64,000 nt of DNA, from positions 118,225 through 182,224 of the forward strand of contig NZ_SCMX01000002.1 of the NCBI RefSeq assembly GCF_005503625.1, read 5' to 3'. Positions 18,301 to 26,740 of this stretch are shown in pieces; the first letter of the stretch is position 1, and every line of letters begins with the position of its first letter. Origin of the DNA: Cupriavidus sp. 2SB. GTDB taxonomy: Bacteria > Pseudomonadota > Gammaproteobacteria > Burkholderiales > Burkholderiaceae. A model generated the notes under the pieces. The model ran no database searches. It had not been told where the DNA came from and saw only the letters and a list, made by a program, of their open reading frames with translations. Made by a program: the position numbers and the translations under genes.

Positions 18301-18429
18301 GGCCAGCCGCTCGATCTCGTCACGCGTCAGTGGCGTCAGGATCTCCACCGTCGCGAGGAAGTCGGCCAACGGCAGCGCGGCAACCGACGATGCCGGGCTG
18401 ACCGGCTCGCTAGCGGGCTTCGATGACAT
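15337..18429 (-). CDS. Peptidase-C39 ABC exporter with two cyclic-nucleotide-binding domains
   Basis: Bifunctional exporter of 1030 residues that cleaves double-glycine leaders and pumps the peptide across the inner membrane. Domains in order: cNMP-binding-like domain 1 (about 30-145), domain 2 (about 180-290), C39 peptidase (about 310-445), six-helix membrane domain (about 460-750) and ATPase (about 770-1030). The C39 triad looks intact: C328 in EEMDCGAACLA, H401 in GYHYVVVYG and D417 in VADPA. The ATPase has GRSGSGKTT, LSGGQ and LLVFDEATSALD. The double cNMP region suggests control by a nucleotide second messenger. It overlaps the isomerase gene by 20 bases and sits between it and the sigma-54 activator gene. 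Confidence 0.94.
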   Translation of the reverse strand: MSSKPASEPVSPASSVAALPLADFLATVEILTPLTRDEIERLAASARTLTFGFGDTVCNAGEPADGIFIVRSGSVRVFNEEHGKEISMGVRKTGEVFADIALLREYRHESSVRASGKTELIMIPRAVSEPVVGGNPAALAFITSYVAISSAGGFVARLFDLRGKLDKTELEDAVRSVGVKRVTAGKPILQQDGRDDRRLYVVRQGTVRIEREEDGDTFALATLGQGDIFGERACVMRQEQIASAIAETDVRLLVIPEKTVQLILERNARLREVLEDRIRVVDRELHRQKKLAERRKRPVLLDLHSKPEMGERLIRRFALVEQAEEMDCGAACLAMICRHYGIPMTLGKLRELANVTTAGATLDSLARAGESLGFTARGVQCTRDALEGFELPFIIHWEGYHYVVVYGVSKRHVWVADPAIGFRKMSAEEFERGWSGTCLLFSPGAQMTELAVSRSPWLRFISYLAPYKRILAHLFLATFVIQLLGVVPPLIIQNILDGVVVHQNVGLLHLLILGLIISNLFTQLMVTIRAYLANFMVRNMDFAMMSHFFKHTLSLPLSFFAKRKTGDIFARFQENQTIRAFLTESTVTTALNLLMVFIYFSIMFLYNVKLTLLLIAFVIPIALLTVLVTPKIKSYAREVFAASTDAKSYLMETLGGAETVKGIGIERPVRLRWERKYAKALDKQYQAQSFHILVGLASQLLNAATTITILWVGATLVLERELTIGQLIAFNAFMGSVLAPLMGLVALWGQLNDAGVAMERLGDVLDLEPEQKPQDVMSRVSLPDLQGEIRFDGVYFRYGGDDTAYVLENISFHMRPGEMVAIVGRSGSGKTTLAKLLVGFYKPSEGTMTVDGYDMNVIDTEFFRAQVGYVMQSNLLFSGTVAENIACGDDSPDRRRIEEVAKMADAHAFISKLPLGYEQMVGERGIGLSGGQIQRLCIARALYHDPRLLVFDEATSALDTQSESNILANMQDILRGRTAVIIAHRLSTIMQADKILVLYEGAIVEQGRHEELIERRGMYYQLVQKQLSGA

Positions 18430-19162
18430 GTTCCTGCGCCCTCGCCATTAGCCATTCCTCACGCAATAGCCGTTTGATCTCCACGGCCACATCGGCATCG
18501 AGCCTTGCGGGATGTTTCGCGCGCACCAGAAAGACTTCGAAGAACGAGCGATCCGGTGCGGGGAACGGCCCGAGCAGATCGCCCGGCTCGGCGTTGAAGA
18601 CCTTGGCCTCGATATCGCCCTTGAGGGAGCCGCGCAGCACCTTGCCGATATCGCCACCCTGCTCGCGCGTATCGGCAATCGAATGTTCGCGTGCCATCTC
18701 GTCAAAGCTCTCGGGATCATCCTGCAGGTACGACACCAGCTCGCGCGCCTTGCCTTCGGTATCCACCACGATGTGGCTGACCTCGATGCTGTCGAACTTC
18801 GGAGAATTCAACTGGAAGTACGTTTCCACGGCGGCGTCGGTGCCCACCTGATCCAGCATCTTCTCCTGATACAGGCTGTCCGTGATGAAGGTTTCGAATT
18901 CATCGAGCGTGATGTTCAGCGCGTCGAGATAGTGATTCATGTCGGTAGCACGATGCAGGCCGTGTACGCGGCGGAACTGGTCGGCGCGCTCCTGCACATC
19001 CTCGGGCGCGAGCTGGATGCCATGGCGCCGCGCCGCGTGCGCGGTCAGCTTGTCTCGCACCAGTTGCTCCACCAGCGGCTCGAACTGCCCCGTCAGCTTC
19101 AGCACTCTCACGAATTCATCGACGCCGATCACTTCTTCGTCGATACGGACGATGGCGGTCAT
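18410..19162 (-). CDS. PpiC/SurA-like peptidyl-prolyl isomerase of the export operon
   Basis: Protein of 250 residues with a helical SurA-N-like part (residues 1-120, including VEQLVRDKLTAHAARRHGI) and a parvulin domain (about 120-225: VSHIVVDTEGKARELVSYL, EHSIADTREQGGDIGKVLRG, FFEVFLVRAKHPARL). It has no signal peptide, unlike ordinary SurA, so it works in the cytoplasm. PpiC-related proteins encoded beside C39 exporters are known as peptide-maturation factors, and a chaperone role for the precursors is a fair inference. It overlaps the exporter gene and lies 45 bases after the HlyD-type gene. Confidence 0.85.
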   Translation of the reverse strand: MTAIVRIDEEVIGVDEFVRVLKLTGQFEPLVEQLVRDKLTAHAARRHGIQLAPEDVQERADQFRRVHGLHRATDMNHYLDALNITLDEFETFITDSLYQEKMLDQVGTDAAVETYFQLNSPKFDSIEVSHIVVDTEGKARELVSYLQDDPESFDEMAREHSIADTREQGGDIGKVLRGSLKGDIEAKVFNAEPGDLLGPFPAPDRSFFEVFLVRAKHPARLDADVAVEIKRLLREEWLMARAQEHVIEAR

Positions 19163-19207
19163 GGCTCGCTCCTCTTCCTTTTTCTGTCGCTATGTCTCGG
19201 ATGTTTT

Positions 19208-20590
19208 TCAGCCAGCCACCTGGCGGAACGGGTCCAGTCCCAGATCGATCAAGCGTCTCTCGCGCACGACGACTTCCGCCGTGGCCGTCATGCCGTAGCG
19301 CAGCGGATACTTGCTGCTGCCCACGCTGTAGAAGTCCTGCGCGAGCCGCACACGGCCCTCGTACACGGGCTGCTTGTCCGGCCCCGATGGCTTGGTGGCG
19401 GGCGAGATATATTCGAGCGTGCCCGCGATCAGTCCATAGCGCTGGTATGGAAACGCGCTGAACTTGAGCTTCACTGGCAAACCCTCGCGCAGAAACGCGC
19501 GGTCGCGCTCGGCGATCTCGATACGCAACATTGGCCGCGCATCCTTGGGCGCGATACCACCGAGCGGCGCATTCGCCTGGATCTTGTCGCCACGCTGCGT
19601 CGATGTGACATCGGTGATCACGCCCGACACCGGCGCCAGGATCAGCAGGAAGTTGTCCTTGTCGATGTTCTCGAACTTGATGCGCGCCGCGGCTTCGGCC
19701 ACCAGCCGTGCGGTCTGTACCTGCAGCCGCAGCTTGTCTTCGGTGGTGCTGATCTCGCGAGCGGCCGCATCGTATTGCACGCGCAGGCTAGCCAGCTCCT
19801 GTCCGCTGCCTTCCAACTGCGCACTGGCCTGCGTGTATTGCTGCGCCAGCCGTGCGTCGAGTTCGCTCAACCGCGATTGCGCCACACGTAGATCGTTCTC
19901 GGCTTGCTGCGTGGTGGCGCGTTTGGCTTCCACCTGCGACTGCGACACCCCACCGCCTGCCGGCAGGGCGAACAACCGTGCGTAGCGATCCTGCTCCTGA
20001 CGCGCGAAATCGCGCGCGCGTCGTGCATTGTCGAGATTGCTGCGCGCTTCGGCCAGTTGCGCGCGCTGCTGCTCCGCGAGCCGCGTCGTGCCCTCGGCCA
20101 AACGGTTCTCGTGTTGACGCGTGCCCAGTTCGATCTGTTGCTTCAGCGCCAGCGCGCGACGCTCCAGCAATGCCTTGCGCTCGGGAAACTGCTTCCATTC
20201 GCGCTCGGCATCTTCGAGTTTCAGTTGCGCCTGCAACGCGTTGGCCGCCGCTTCGATGGCACCGCGCGCGTTGAGCCGCGCCACCACATCGTCTTTCGAT
20301 ACTGGCTGTCCCTCGGCCACATAGAGATCGGCCAGCTCGCCATCGACGGGTGCATAGAAGCGCCGCACCTCGGATTCCGGTGCCAGCGTTCCCTGCGCAG
20401 TGACGATGACATCGGCATGCCCAAAGAACGACCAGATCAATGCGCAGAGCAGCAACCCGGCGGTGGCGACCACCGTCAGCAGCGTGAGCCGGCGCGGTTC
20501 TGCACTGAGCAATGCGATGCCTTCTGCACTGTGATCTTCGAGTGCCTCGGTCAAGGGGCGAAGCTGGCTGTCGCGGTTGTCGTCCTTCAT
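19208..20590 (-). CDS. HlyD-family periplasmic adaptor (membrane fusion protein)
   Basis: Type I secretion adaptor of 460 residues. One N-terminal membrane helix (about 35-57, LTLLTVVATAGLLLCALIW) follows a cytoplasmic tail. Then come a biotinyl-lipoyl half-motif (APVDGELADLYVAEGQPVSK), a long coiled-coil hairpin (about 110-310), the second lipoyl half (APVSGVITDVTSTQRGDKI) and a beta-barrel domain. It should bridge the C39 exporter to the outer-membrane channel at 23377-24882. The start overlaps the stop of the FHA gene by 4 bases (ATGA), showing translational coupling. Confidence 0.92.
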   Translation of the reverse strand: MKDDNRDSQLRPLTEALEDHSAEGIALLSAEPRRLTLLTVVATAGLLLCALIWSFFGHADVIVTAQGTLAPESEVRRFYAPVDGELADLYVAEGQPVSKDDVVARLNARGAIEAAANALQAQLKLEDAEREWKQFPERKALLERRALALKQQIELGTRQHENRLAEGTTRLAEQQRAQLAEARSNLDNARRARDFARQEQDRYARLFALPAGGGVSQSQVEAKRATTQQAENDLRVAQSRLSELDARLAQQYTQASAQLEGSGQELASLRVQYDAAAREISTTEDKLRLQVQTARLVAEAAARIKFENIDKDNFLLILAPVSGVITDVTSTQRGDKIQANAPLGGIAPKDARPMLRIEIAERDRAFLREGLPVKLKFSAFPYQRYGLIAGTLEYISPATKPSGPDKQPVYEGRVRLAQDFYSVGSSKYPLRYGMTATAEVVVRERRLIDLGLDPFRQVAG

Positions 20591-23166
20591 GGCTTGCCTC
20601 CCGCCCCTACATTGACTTCCTTGCTGGCATCCTTGCTCTCGGTGCCATCGCCCTTGCTGCCCTCGCCCACCAATGACAGCTTGGTCTTGAGCACCGCCGG
20701 ATCGAGCACCATGCGCAAATCATTGAGCGAGCGCCGCTGCGAATCGATCTCGGACTGGATGTCGTCACGAATCGTGTCCCACTGCGTGGAATCCTCGATC
20801 TTCAGTTGCGCGTAGATGCGTAGCCCCTGCCGCGCATCGGCCTGCGCATCGGCCAGCAACTTCGCCTGGCTGCGGAATTTTGCGGAGATACCTGCATCCA
20901 GCCGCTGCTCGCCGGCAATCAATCCGTTATTGCGATACTGGCGCCAGCTTGTGGCTGCGCGATTCAGCAACTGGTTGGCGCGCCGCAGCGCCACATCGCG
21001 AATCGCCTGCACATCGGCGTCGATGGTCTTCACGTAATACGCATCGGCTTCGGGATCTAGCGATGCATAGAAGCCCAACAACTGCTCCTCGTAGCCGGGC
21101 GTACCCTTTGCCGCTTTCACGGCGGCGAACTGCGTGGCAACTTGTTCCTTGTGCGCGGCATCCTTCGCCACATCGTCCGCCCATGGCCCGCTACCGATGG
21201 CCTTCAACGCCGTGATGGCCTGCGTGCTGTCGCCCTGCTCCCACGCCTTGTTCGCCAGCGCGTACTGCCGCTGCACATCGTCGGCGGGCAGCTTCGACTT
21301 GAGCTTCTGGTACTGCGCCTGGAACGGCGGTGTGGTCAGGTTCAGCTTCTGCATCTGCGCCACGAGTGCACCGGGCGCGCGGGCGCGCAGCGACTGCACC
21401 AGACCCGTGTATTGCTTCAGATCCGATTCCACGCGATCCAGACCGGACAGGCGCGGATACTTGTCCTTGTATTCGGCCAGCATCGGCTGCAATGCCTCGG
21501 GCTGGTCGCGACCAAGTTCGGTCGCCACCGCAGCATCGAGTCGATCGATTGCTGCCAGATACACCGAATCGTCATTGCGCAGCCGGCGCAGATCGCTCAA
21601 GGCGCGCGCATAGACATCTCGGAAGGCGGGCACATCGTTAGCGATGCGGCCAAGCAGGCGCTGATGCGATGCGGTGTCCTCATCCCACCAACGCACGAGT
21701 TCCCGAATCTTCGATGCATCGGCGTACATCTTCACCGGCCCTTCCACACCCCCACGCGCCGCGATATAGCGCTCCAGATCGGCCACCCATGCGAGTTGCG
21801 CGATCAACGCCTGGCCATCGCGATTGTTCTGGCTGCGCGCACGCATCTCGCCGGCAACGGTTGCGGCGCCGTCGAAATCATTGGCTTGCAGGCGTGCCGA
21901 CCATTGCGGCACATAGCCCCGCATCAACGCTTCGGCGCCGAGCGTCTGGTACTGCGCGTTGTCGGGGTGGCGGGACAGTACCTTGTCCGCCACTTCGGCC
22001 GCACGCACGTACTTGCCCTGATCGACGAGTTCCTGCAGCGAGCGATCCGGTGCGCCACGCCACCAGATGTAAGCGCCACCGATGGCAACCACCGCCACGA
22101 CGAGGATCGCCACGCGCGCGGCGCGTTCCAGTTGATGGCGATCCCGAATGCCGAAGCTGCGCATCGCCTCGACGAGCATCATCGTCACCTTGCCGCGCGG
22201 GGCGGGACGATGTGCCGCATCGGCCGAGGTATCGGGCGGCGACTCGGGATTGATCTCGTCTTCCTGCGCGGCGCGGTAATCCACGCAGAAAATATCGAGG
22301 AACGAATCCGCCGCACCCACGAACGTGGTCTTGTCGGGATCGACGTCGACCGGCAGCGCCGCCGCGCCTGTCGACTGGGGCGCCTCGGGCGATGCGACCG
22401 GCGCGACGAACAGCGACGTCTTCGTGGCCGTGGCATCGGCGTCCGCTTCGTACTCGATCTGCACGCGGTAGACGAAATGGCTGCCGCCGAAGGCCAGCAC
22501 GTCGCCGGGCTCCAGGCGGATCGACTGCTCGCGCAACCGCACACCATTGACGAAGGTGCCATTGGTACTGCCGAGATCTTCGATCCACGGCACGCCTTGT
22601 TTCAGGAACAGGTGCGCATGGCGGCGCGACAGGTAGTTCACCTGATGCGGATAGTCGTCGCGATAGCGCGCAAAGGTGTCATCGGCCTTGCTGACCATGA
22701 ACGGAAAGCCCGTCACGATCACCGGCTGCAGCCCGAGATCCTCGCGCATCGGCGCCAGGGTAACCGCCACGCGAGGCGGTTCCGGTTCTGCGGGCCGTGG
22801 GTATAGGCGCACGCGATAGGCGAGGCCAGCACCAAAGCTGACCTCGTCGCCATCACGCAGCACGGCGGGCTGCTGCGCCACGGCATCGCCATTGACGTGC
22901 GTGCCGTTCTTGCTGCCGAGATCAGCCACATAGACCGCGCCATCCTCGGAGAAGATGCGTGCATGGCGGCGCGACAGCACCGAGACCGCTTCGGTGGGAT
23001 ACGCCGCGAACGGCGCCTCGCCGCGACCAATCGCGAAGAGGTCCTCGTCGATGCGGATCTCGCCGAGCTCGGGGCGCGATACCGGCATCAGCAGGACGTC
23101 GAACACCTGACCCGCTTTCGGCGCCATCACCGGCACATCGAGGAAGGGTGCTTCGTCGCGCGTCAT
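20587..23166 (-). CDS. Double-FHA-domain membrane protein
   Basis: First gene of the export operon, 859 residues. Two FHA phosphothreonine-binding domains lie near residues 35-120 (FAIGRG, SRRHARIF, SKNGTHVNG) and 150-235 (SRRHAHLFL, STNGTFVNG). A charged linker is followed by one membrane helix (about 357-375, AILVVAVVAIGGAYIWW) and a long helical, presumably periplasmic domain of about 480 residues with TPR-like stretches. It could carry kinase signals across the inner membrane or anchor phosphorylated partners to the exporter. A good sigma-70 promoter lies about 105 bases upstream. The periplasmic part is not recognised. Confidence 0.87.
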   Translation of the reverse strand: MTRDEAPFLDVPVMAPKAGQVFDVLLMPVSRPELGEIRIDEDLFAIGRGEAPFAAYPTEAVSVLSRRHARIFSEDGAVYVADLGSKNGTHVNGDAVAQQPAVLRDGDEVSFGAGLAYRVRLYPRPAEPEPPRVAVTLAPMREDLGLQPVIVTGFPFMVSKADDTFARYRDDYPHQVNYLSRRHAHLFLKQGVPWIEDLGSTNGTFVNGVRLREQSIRLEPGDVLAFGGSHFVYRVQIEYEADADATATKTSLFVAPVASPEAPQSTGAAALPVDVDPDKTTFVGAADSFLDIFCVDYRAAQEDEINPESPPDTSADAAHRPAPRGKVTMMLVEAMRSFGIRDRHQLERAARVAILVVAVVAIGGAYIWWRGAPDRSLQELVDQGKYVRAAEVADKVLSRHPDNAQYQTLGAEALMRGYVPQWSARLQANDFDGAATVAGEMRARSQNNRDGQALIAQLAWVADLERYIAARGGVEGPVKMYADASKIRELVRWWDEDTASHQRLLGRIANDVPAFRDVYARALSDLRRLRNDDSVYLAAIDRLDAAVATELGRDQPEALQPMLAEYKDKYPRLSGLDRVESDLKQYTGLVQSLRARAPGALVAQMQKLNLTTPPFQAQYQKLKSKLPADDVQRQYALANKAWEQGDSTQAITALKAIGSGPWADDVAKDAAHKEQVATQFAAVKAAKGTPGYEEQLLGFYASLDPEADAYYVKTIDADVQAIRDVALRRANQLLNRAATSWRQYRNNGLIAGEQRLDAGISAKFRSQAKLLADAQADARQGLRIYAQLKIEDSTQWDTIRDDIQSEIDSQRRSLNDLRMVLDPAVLKTKLSLVGEGSKGDGTESKDASKEVNVGAGGKP

Positions 23167-23271
23167 GTCTCAGCGGAACCAACAGTGGAGCCCGTGGCGC
23201 GCATCCGCAACGCGACACCGCCACGCGCAGTGGCAGACATCGAACGAAGGCGGCAGGTCACGGGTAAGAAC

Positions 23272-23299
23272 ATAGTAGGCCACGCCTGAAGGGAGTCAA
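23272..23299 (-). promoter_or_regulatory. Sigma-70 promoter of the export operon
   Basis: On the minus strand TTGACT and TACTAT spaced 16 bases, 105 bases upstream of the double-FHA gene. It implies that the export machinery is made from a housekeeping promoter while the cargo is under sigma-54. Confidence 0.6.
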
Positions 23300-23376
23300 T
23301 GCGCTGCGCCGCAGCGTTGCGCAAACGCACGCACGGTGCGGGTTTCAAGGATGAAACGGTTTGTGCGGTGTTGCGG

Positions 23377-24882
23377 CTAACGCGCCGCGTTCGGCGCCCG
23401 GACGGCGGCGGGTGTCGCCGGGCCAGCCGTCGAGCTTGCAGCATCAGCAGGCGGCGCATTGCGAACATTGACGTCCGACCATCCGCCGCCGAGCGCCTTG
23501 TAGAGCGTGACGGTATCGGCCAGGATTTGTTGGTGGACGGCCAACAACGATTGCTGCGCGCTCAGCAGCGAACGCTCCGACTCGAACACTTCGAGTTGCG
23601 AAACAATGCCCTCGCGCGCCTGTGCCTCGATCTGCGTACCGACCACGCGCAACTGGTCAACCTGCTGCTGCAACTCGATGCGCTGCTTCTTGTGGGCATC
23701 CACGTTCACGAGCGAGCTTTCCACTTCCTCGAACGCGGTCATCACAGTGCGGCCGTACTCGTTCTCCACCACGCCGACATTGGCCTCGGTGGTCTTCACG
23801 CGGGCCCTCACACTGGGGTCGAGCATCGGCAAGTTGATGCTCGGCATGAAGCCGAACGTGAAGGATTTCATGAGATCCGATAACGCAAAGCTGGCCGTGC
23901 CGCCGCGCGCGGTCAGGCTGATGCTCGGCAGTTGCGCCAGCCTGGCCTGCCCGACGAGGTTGTACGCGGCCAGCACGCGGTACTCGGCCGCGATGATGTC
24001 CGGGCGGCGCGCCAGCAATTGCGACGGCAGGCCAGCCGGTACGGCAGGCAACTTCACGCGGTCCTGCAAGCGCCCCGGTGGTACTTTCAATTCGCCAGCC
24101 GGCGTGCCCACCAGCGTGGCCAGCGCATTCTCGGCCACATTGCGCGAACGCTGCAGCTCGATCAGGTCCTTGGTCAGCCGATTGATTTCCGCCTGCTGCT
24201 GCATCACGCGGATCTGCGGTAGCAGGCCATTGGCCAGCATCGCCTTGTAGGTGCCGAGGATGTCGCTGTTGCGGCCCAGCGTGCGGCGCTGCTGCTCCAC
24301 CTGTTCGTCGAGCAGCAGGATGGTGAAGTACGTAATGGATACATCGGAGGCCAGCGCCAGATATCCCGCACGCCAGTCGGCCTCGGTGGCGCGGAACTCG
24401 GCGGTCTGCGCCTGCACGCCCTTCTCCACCTTGCCCCATACATCGATGTCCCAGTTCACGGTGCCGCCCAGGTTGTACGTCTTCGAGACAGCCTGGCCGG
24501 TGGTCTTGCTCACATCGAGACCCGCGCCGATGTCGAATACCGGCAGCGCACCCGCGCGAGCTTCGGCAATCTGCGTATTGGCCACGCGGATACGAGCGGC
24601 CAGCACCTTGATGTCGTAGTTGCCGCTCAACGCGCGGGCCACGAGTTGGTCGAGGTAGGGATCGCCAAAACCCTTCCACCAGTCGGGCACGATGGTCTCG
24701 GCAGGCGATACGGTCACGGACTCACTCGGTGACCACGCGGCCTTGCCGGGCACATCGGGACGCTTGTATTCGGGAGGACGGAAGTCGGCACAGCCGGACA
24801 TCCCGATCACGGACAGCACCACGGTCAGGGATGCCGCGATATGCGGCAACGGGCGGCGCGAGGCAAAGGCGAAATCGATCAC
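23377..24882 (-). CDS. NodT/TolC-type outer-membrane channel lipoprotein
   Basis: Outer-membrane efflux protein of 501 residues. The GTG at 24882 is chosen because it gives a lipoprotein signal peptide (PHIAASLTVVLSVIGMSGC) with the lipid-modified cysteine near residue 27; the frame stays open further upstream without coding character. NodT/OprM features are DWWKGFGDPYLDQLVARAL, ALPVFDIGAGL, the repeated PSISLTARGG/MPSINLPMLDP halves and ARRPDIIAAEYRVLAA. It would complete the type I channel with the HlyD-type adaptor. It lies upstream of the export operon on the same strand, 210 bases away, after the peptide gene at 25104-25370. Confidence 0.88.
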   Translation of the reverse strand: MIDFAFASRRPLPHIAASLTVVLSVIGMSGCADFRPPEYKRPDVPGKAAWSPSESVTVSPAETIVPDWWKGFGDPYLDQLVARALSGNYDIKVLAARIRVANTQIAEARAGALPVFDIGAGLDVSKTTGQAVSKTYNLGGTVNWDIDVWGKVEKGVQAQTAEFRATEADWRAGYLALASDVSITYFTILLLDEQVEQQRRTLGRNSDILGTYKAMLANGLLPQIRVMQQQAEINRLTKDLIELQRSRNVAENALATLVGTPAGELKVPPGRLQDRVKLPAVPAGLPSQLLARRPDIIAAEYRVLAAYNLVGQARLAQLPSISLTARGGTASFALSDLMKSFTFGFMPSINLPMLDPSVRARVKTTEANVGVVENEYGRTVMTAFEEVESSLVNVDAHKKQRIELQQQVDQLRVVGTQIEAQAREGIVSQLEVFESERSLLSAQQSLLAVHQQILADTVTLYKALGGGWSDVNVRNAPPADAASSTAGPATPAAVRAPNAAR

Positions 24883-25004
24883 GATGGCATCCTGCTCCGA
24901 GCGCCAGTGGACCGTGGCAGTGCGTCCTGGCGTTCGATCTGTATTGTGGTGCGGCGCTGGCGGAGCGCAACCCCCGCATGCATCGTCACGCAATGCATGG
25001 GCAA

Positions 25005-25037
25005 AAAAATCGCCGGGGTGGAGGAATCTCCCCGGCG
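25005..25037 (-). terminator. Terminator of peptide gene copy 2
   Basis: 8-bp stem CGCCGGGG / CCCCGGCG (25011-25018 with 25030-25037), followed on the minus strand by ATTTTTTT. It lies 67 bases after the peptide stop and separates it from the channel gene. Confidence 0.85.
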
Positions 25038-25103
25038 TAAGCTCCCCGTGCGGCTTGCGGCGTCTTGCGGACTTTGACGCCGGTGCCGCGCGCATTCTGC
25101 AAA

Positions 25104-25370
25104 TCAGTACACGTTGTTGTGTGCGTTCTGGTTCGTGCGCACCGTATTGCTGAGGTGTTCCTGGAAGGCCGAGCCGTTGCCGAAGTAGCTCGTCACGTCC
25201 TGCATTTGTTGATTCGACTGGTTGATCTTGATGTCCTTGTCGAACGAAATGCTCACCGGCGTGAAGATCGACGTACGCGGGGCAAACAGCGTGCCGCCGC
25301 GAACGGCTTGCAGCGACGAGGCGCTCAGGGTTTCGGTCGAGGACAGGTCTTTGATGGTCAGCGTGGTCAT
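25104..25370 (-). CDS. Double-glycine leader precursor peptide, copy 2
   Basis: Precursor of 88 residues. The leader (26 residues, D8-L9, L15, L20, V23, R24-G25-G26) is nearly that of copy 3. The 62-residue core carries the block shared with copies 3 and 4: FDKDIKINQSNQQMQ, TSYFGNGSAFQ, then TNQNAHNNVY. No cysteine. It has its own sigma-54 promoter at 25444-25458 and its own terminator, so it is a single-gene unit within the region. The ribosome-binding site is TAGGAGACC. Expected to be cleaved and exported by the C39 system encoded just downstream. Confidence 0.87.
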   Translation of the reverse strand: MTTLTIKDLSSTETLSASSLQAVRGGTLFAPRTSIFTPVSISFDKDIKINQSNQQMQDVTSYFGNGSAFQEHLSNTVRTNQNAHNNVY

Positions 25371-25443
25371 GATGGTCTCCTAGAGAGGAAAGTTGCTTCA
25401 GTGTGATGAGCATCGGGTTGGTGTCGCGCTCGGACCATATATC

Positions 25444-25458
25444 GCAGGGAGCGTGCCA
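25444..25458 (-). promoter_or_regulatory. Sigma-54 promoter for peptide copy 2
   Basis: On the minus strand TGGCACGCTCCCTGC, GG and GC 10 bases apart, 73 bases before the ATG. The same 15 bases occur at 30679-30693 before peptide copy 3, and about 70 bases of transcribed leader after them are also nearly identical. Confidence 0.8.
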
Positions 25459-25603
25459 GGTCTTTGAAAAAAGTGGAAATCGTTGTGGGGTAAGGGATTG
25501 CGGGTGATGGGGGTGGTTTGCCGAGCGGCAGGGTGTTTGGTGTGGAGAGACAGGTGGTGTTGGGGGTGTCGTTTTACTTCCCACATTTTTTGCTCCCCTC
25601 TGG

Positions 25604-25642
25604 TTTTCTCCCCTCTCCCGCGTTGCGGGAGAGGGGAGAAAA
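25604..25642. repeat. Dispersed palindromic repeat, copy A
   Basis: Palindrome TTTTCTCCCCTCTCCCG / CGGGAGAGGGGAGAAAA with a 5-base loop, in the gap between peptide copy 2 and the first DUF4399 gene. Related copies lie at 34987, 51561, 54301 and 58341. Confidence 0.75.
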
Positions 25643-25675
25643 CAATCGGGATAGAAAGCGCATCGGCACGCTCAC

Positions 25676-25706
25676 AAAAAAAAACGGCGCACATCGCTGT
25701 GCGCCG
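25676..25706 (-). terminator. Terminator of the DUF4399 genes
   Basis: 9-bp stem CGGCGCACA / TGTGCGCCG, loop TCGC, followed on the minus strand by a run of nine T. It lies 42 bases after the stop at 25748. Confidence 0.88.
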
Positions 25707-25747
25707 CGCCGGAGACAGGCGGACCGCCCCGCCTCTATCGCTCCGGG

Positions 25748-26272
25748 TCATTTGACGTAGATGGTGATCTTCTTCGAGTAGATGGGCGGGTTGGTCGGGA
25801 TATGTTTCTCGTCGCCCATCAACAATTGCAGGGTGTGCTTGCCCGGCGGCAGTTCGATGGTGGTCTCGGTTTCTCCCGCGCCAAAGTGCAGGTGATTGCG
25901 ATCGTTGGGGATTTCCTTGTCCAGCGGCGGCAGGTCCACATCGATCAGCAGGTGGTGATGACCTGTGTTCGGAAACTTCACGTCCTTGGGTGCCACGCCC
26001 ATGTTGCGCAGGCCGAACCACACCTTGATCGGCTTGCCCGCAGGCATCGTCTGGTTGTTGTTGGGGTAGCCGATATAGAGATAGGCATTCTTCGGTGCCG
26101 CCGTGGGGCCCGTTCCGCTCGCGCTACTGGCGGCGGGCGTGGACGCATGGCCGGCATGCGCACCTGAGGCGCCAGGTGCCGATGCATCGGCCGCGTGGAC
26201 GGCGCCGGCACCGAACCACGCCACCGTCGCGATCACCAGTGATCCATACAGCTTCGGTCCGATCTTTGTCAT
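25748..26272 (-). CDS. DUF4399 periplasmic protein, copy 1
   Basis: Secreted protein of 174 residues with a signal peptide (LVIATVAWFGAGAVHA) and a low-complexity Ala/Ser/His stretch (residues 28-57). The DUF4399 domain follows (about 60-174), with the His-rich motifs [16 protein letters not shown] and [15 protein letters not shown], then [16 protein letters not shown]. The clustered histidines suggest metal binding, but function is unknown. It is 27 bases downstream of a paralogue, so a tandem duplication. The ribosome-binding site GCGGAGAG supports the start. Confidence 0.85.
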   Translation of the reverse strand: MTKIGPKLYGSLVIATVAWFGAGAVHAADASAPGASGAHAGHASTPAASSASGTGPTAAPKNAYLYIGYPNNNQTMPAGKPIKVWFGLRNMGVAPKDVKFPNTGHHHLLIDVDLPPLDKEIPNDRNHLHFGAGETETTIELPPGKHTLQLLMGDEKHIPTNPPIYSKKITIYVK

Positions 26273-26299
26273 GGCGCTCTCCGCTGAAGTCCGTGTGCG

Positions 26300-26740
26300 C
26301 TAGCGCACGGTGATCGTGATCTTCTTCGAGTAAATCGGCGGATCGAACGGTACGTGCTTGCTGTCACCCAGCAGCAGTTGCAACGTGTGCTTGCCGGGTG
26401 GCAGTTCGATGCGGGCATCGGTCTCCCCCGCGCCAAAGTGCAGGTGGTTGCGGTCGTTCGGGATTTCCTTGTCGAGCGGCGGCAGCTCGACATCGATCAG
26501 CAGGTGATGGTGTCCGCAGTTCGGACGCTCGATGCCCTTGGGACACACGCCCATGCCTTTCAGGCCCATGCGCACCCACAGTTTGCCGCCCTCGATGACG
26601 GCACCGTCGCCCGGCCAGATGATGTAGGTCTCGGCACCCTTGGGTGCCGGTGTCAGCGGAATGGCGAGTGTGGAAAATAGCGCGGCACCCGTGGCGAGCA
26701 GCGCAGCCGCAAGCACACGGCACAGGGATCGTCTGGGCAT
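26300..26740 (-). CDS. DUF4399 periplasmic protein, copy 2
   Basis: Paralogue of 146 residues. The ATG at 26740 follows CGGGAGGAGCC and opens a signal peptide ([18 protein letters not shown]); the longer frame from 26845 was rejected. It shares [32 protein letters not shown] and [16 protein letters not shown] with copy 1, but has two cysteines ([14 protein letters not shown]) close to the His cluster that copy 1 lacks. It is divergent from the FGE-like gene. A role in the peptide system is suggested only by location. Confidence 0.85.
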   Translation of the reverse strand: MPRRSLCRVLAAALLATGAALFSTLAIPLTPAPKGAETYIIWPGDGAVIEGGKLWVRMGLKGMGVCPKGIERPNCGHHHLLIDVELPPLDKEIPNDRNHLHFGAGETDARIELPPGKHTLQLLLGDSKHVPFDPPIYSKKITITVR

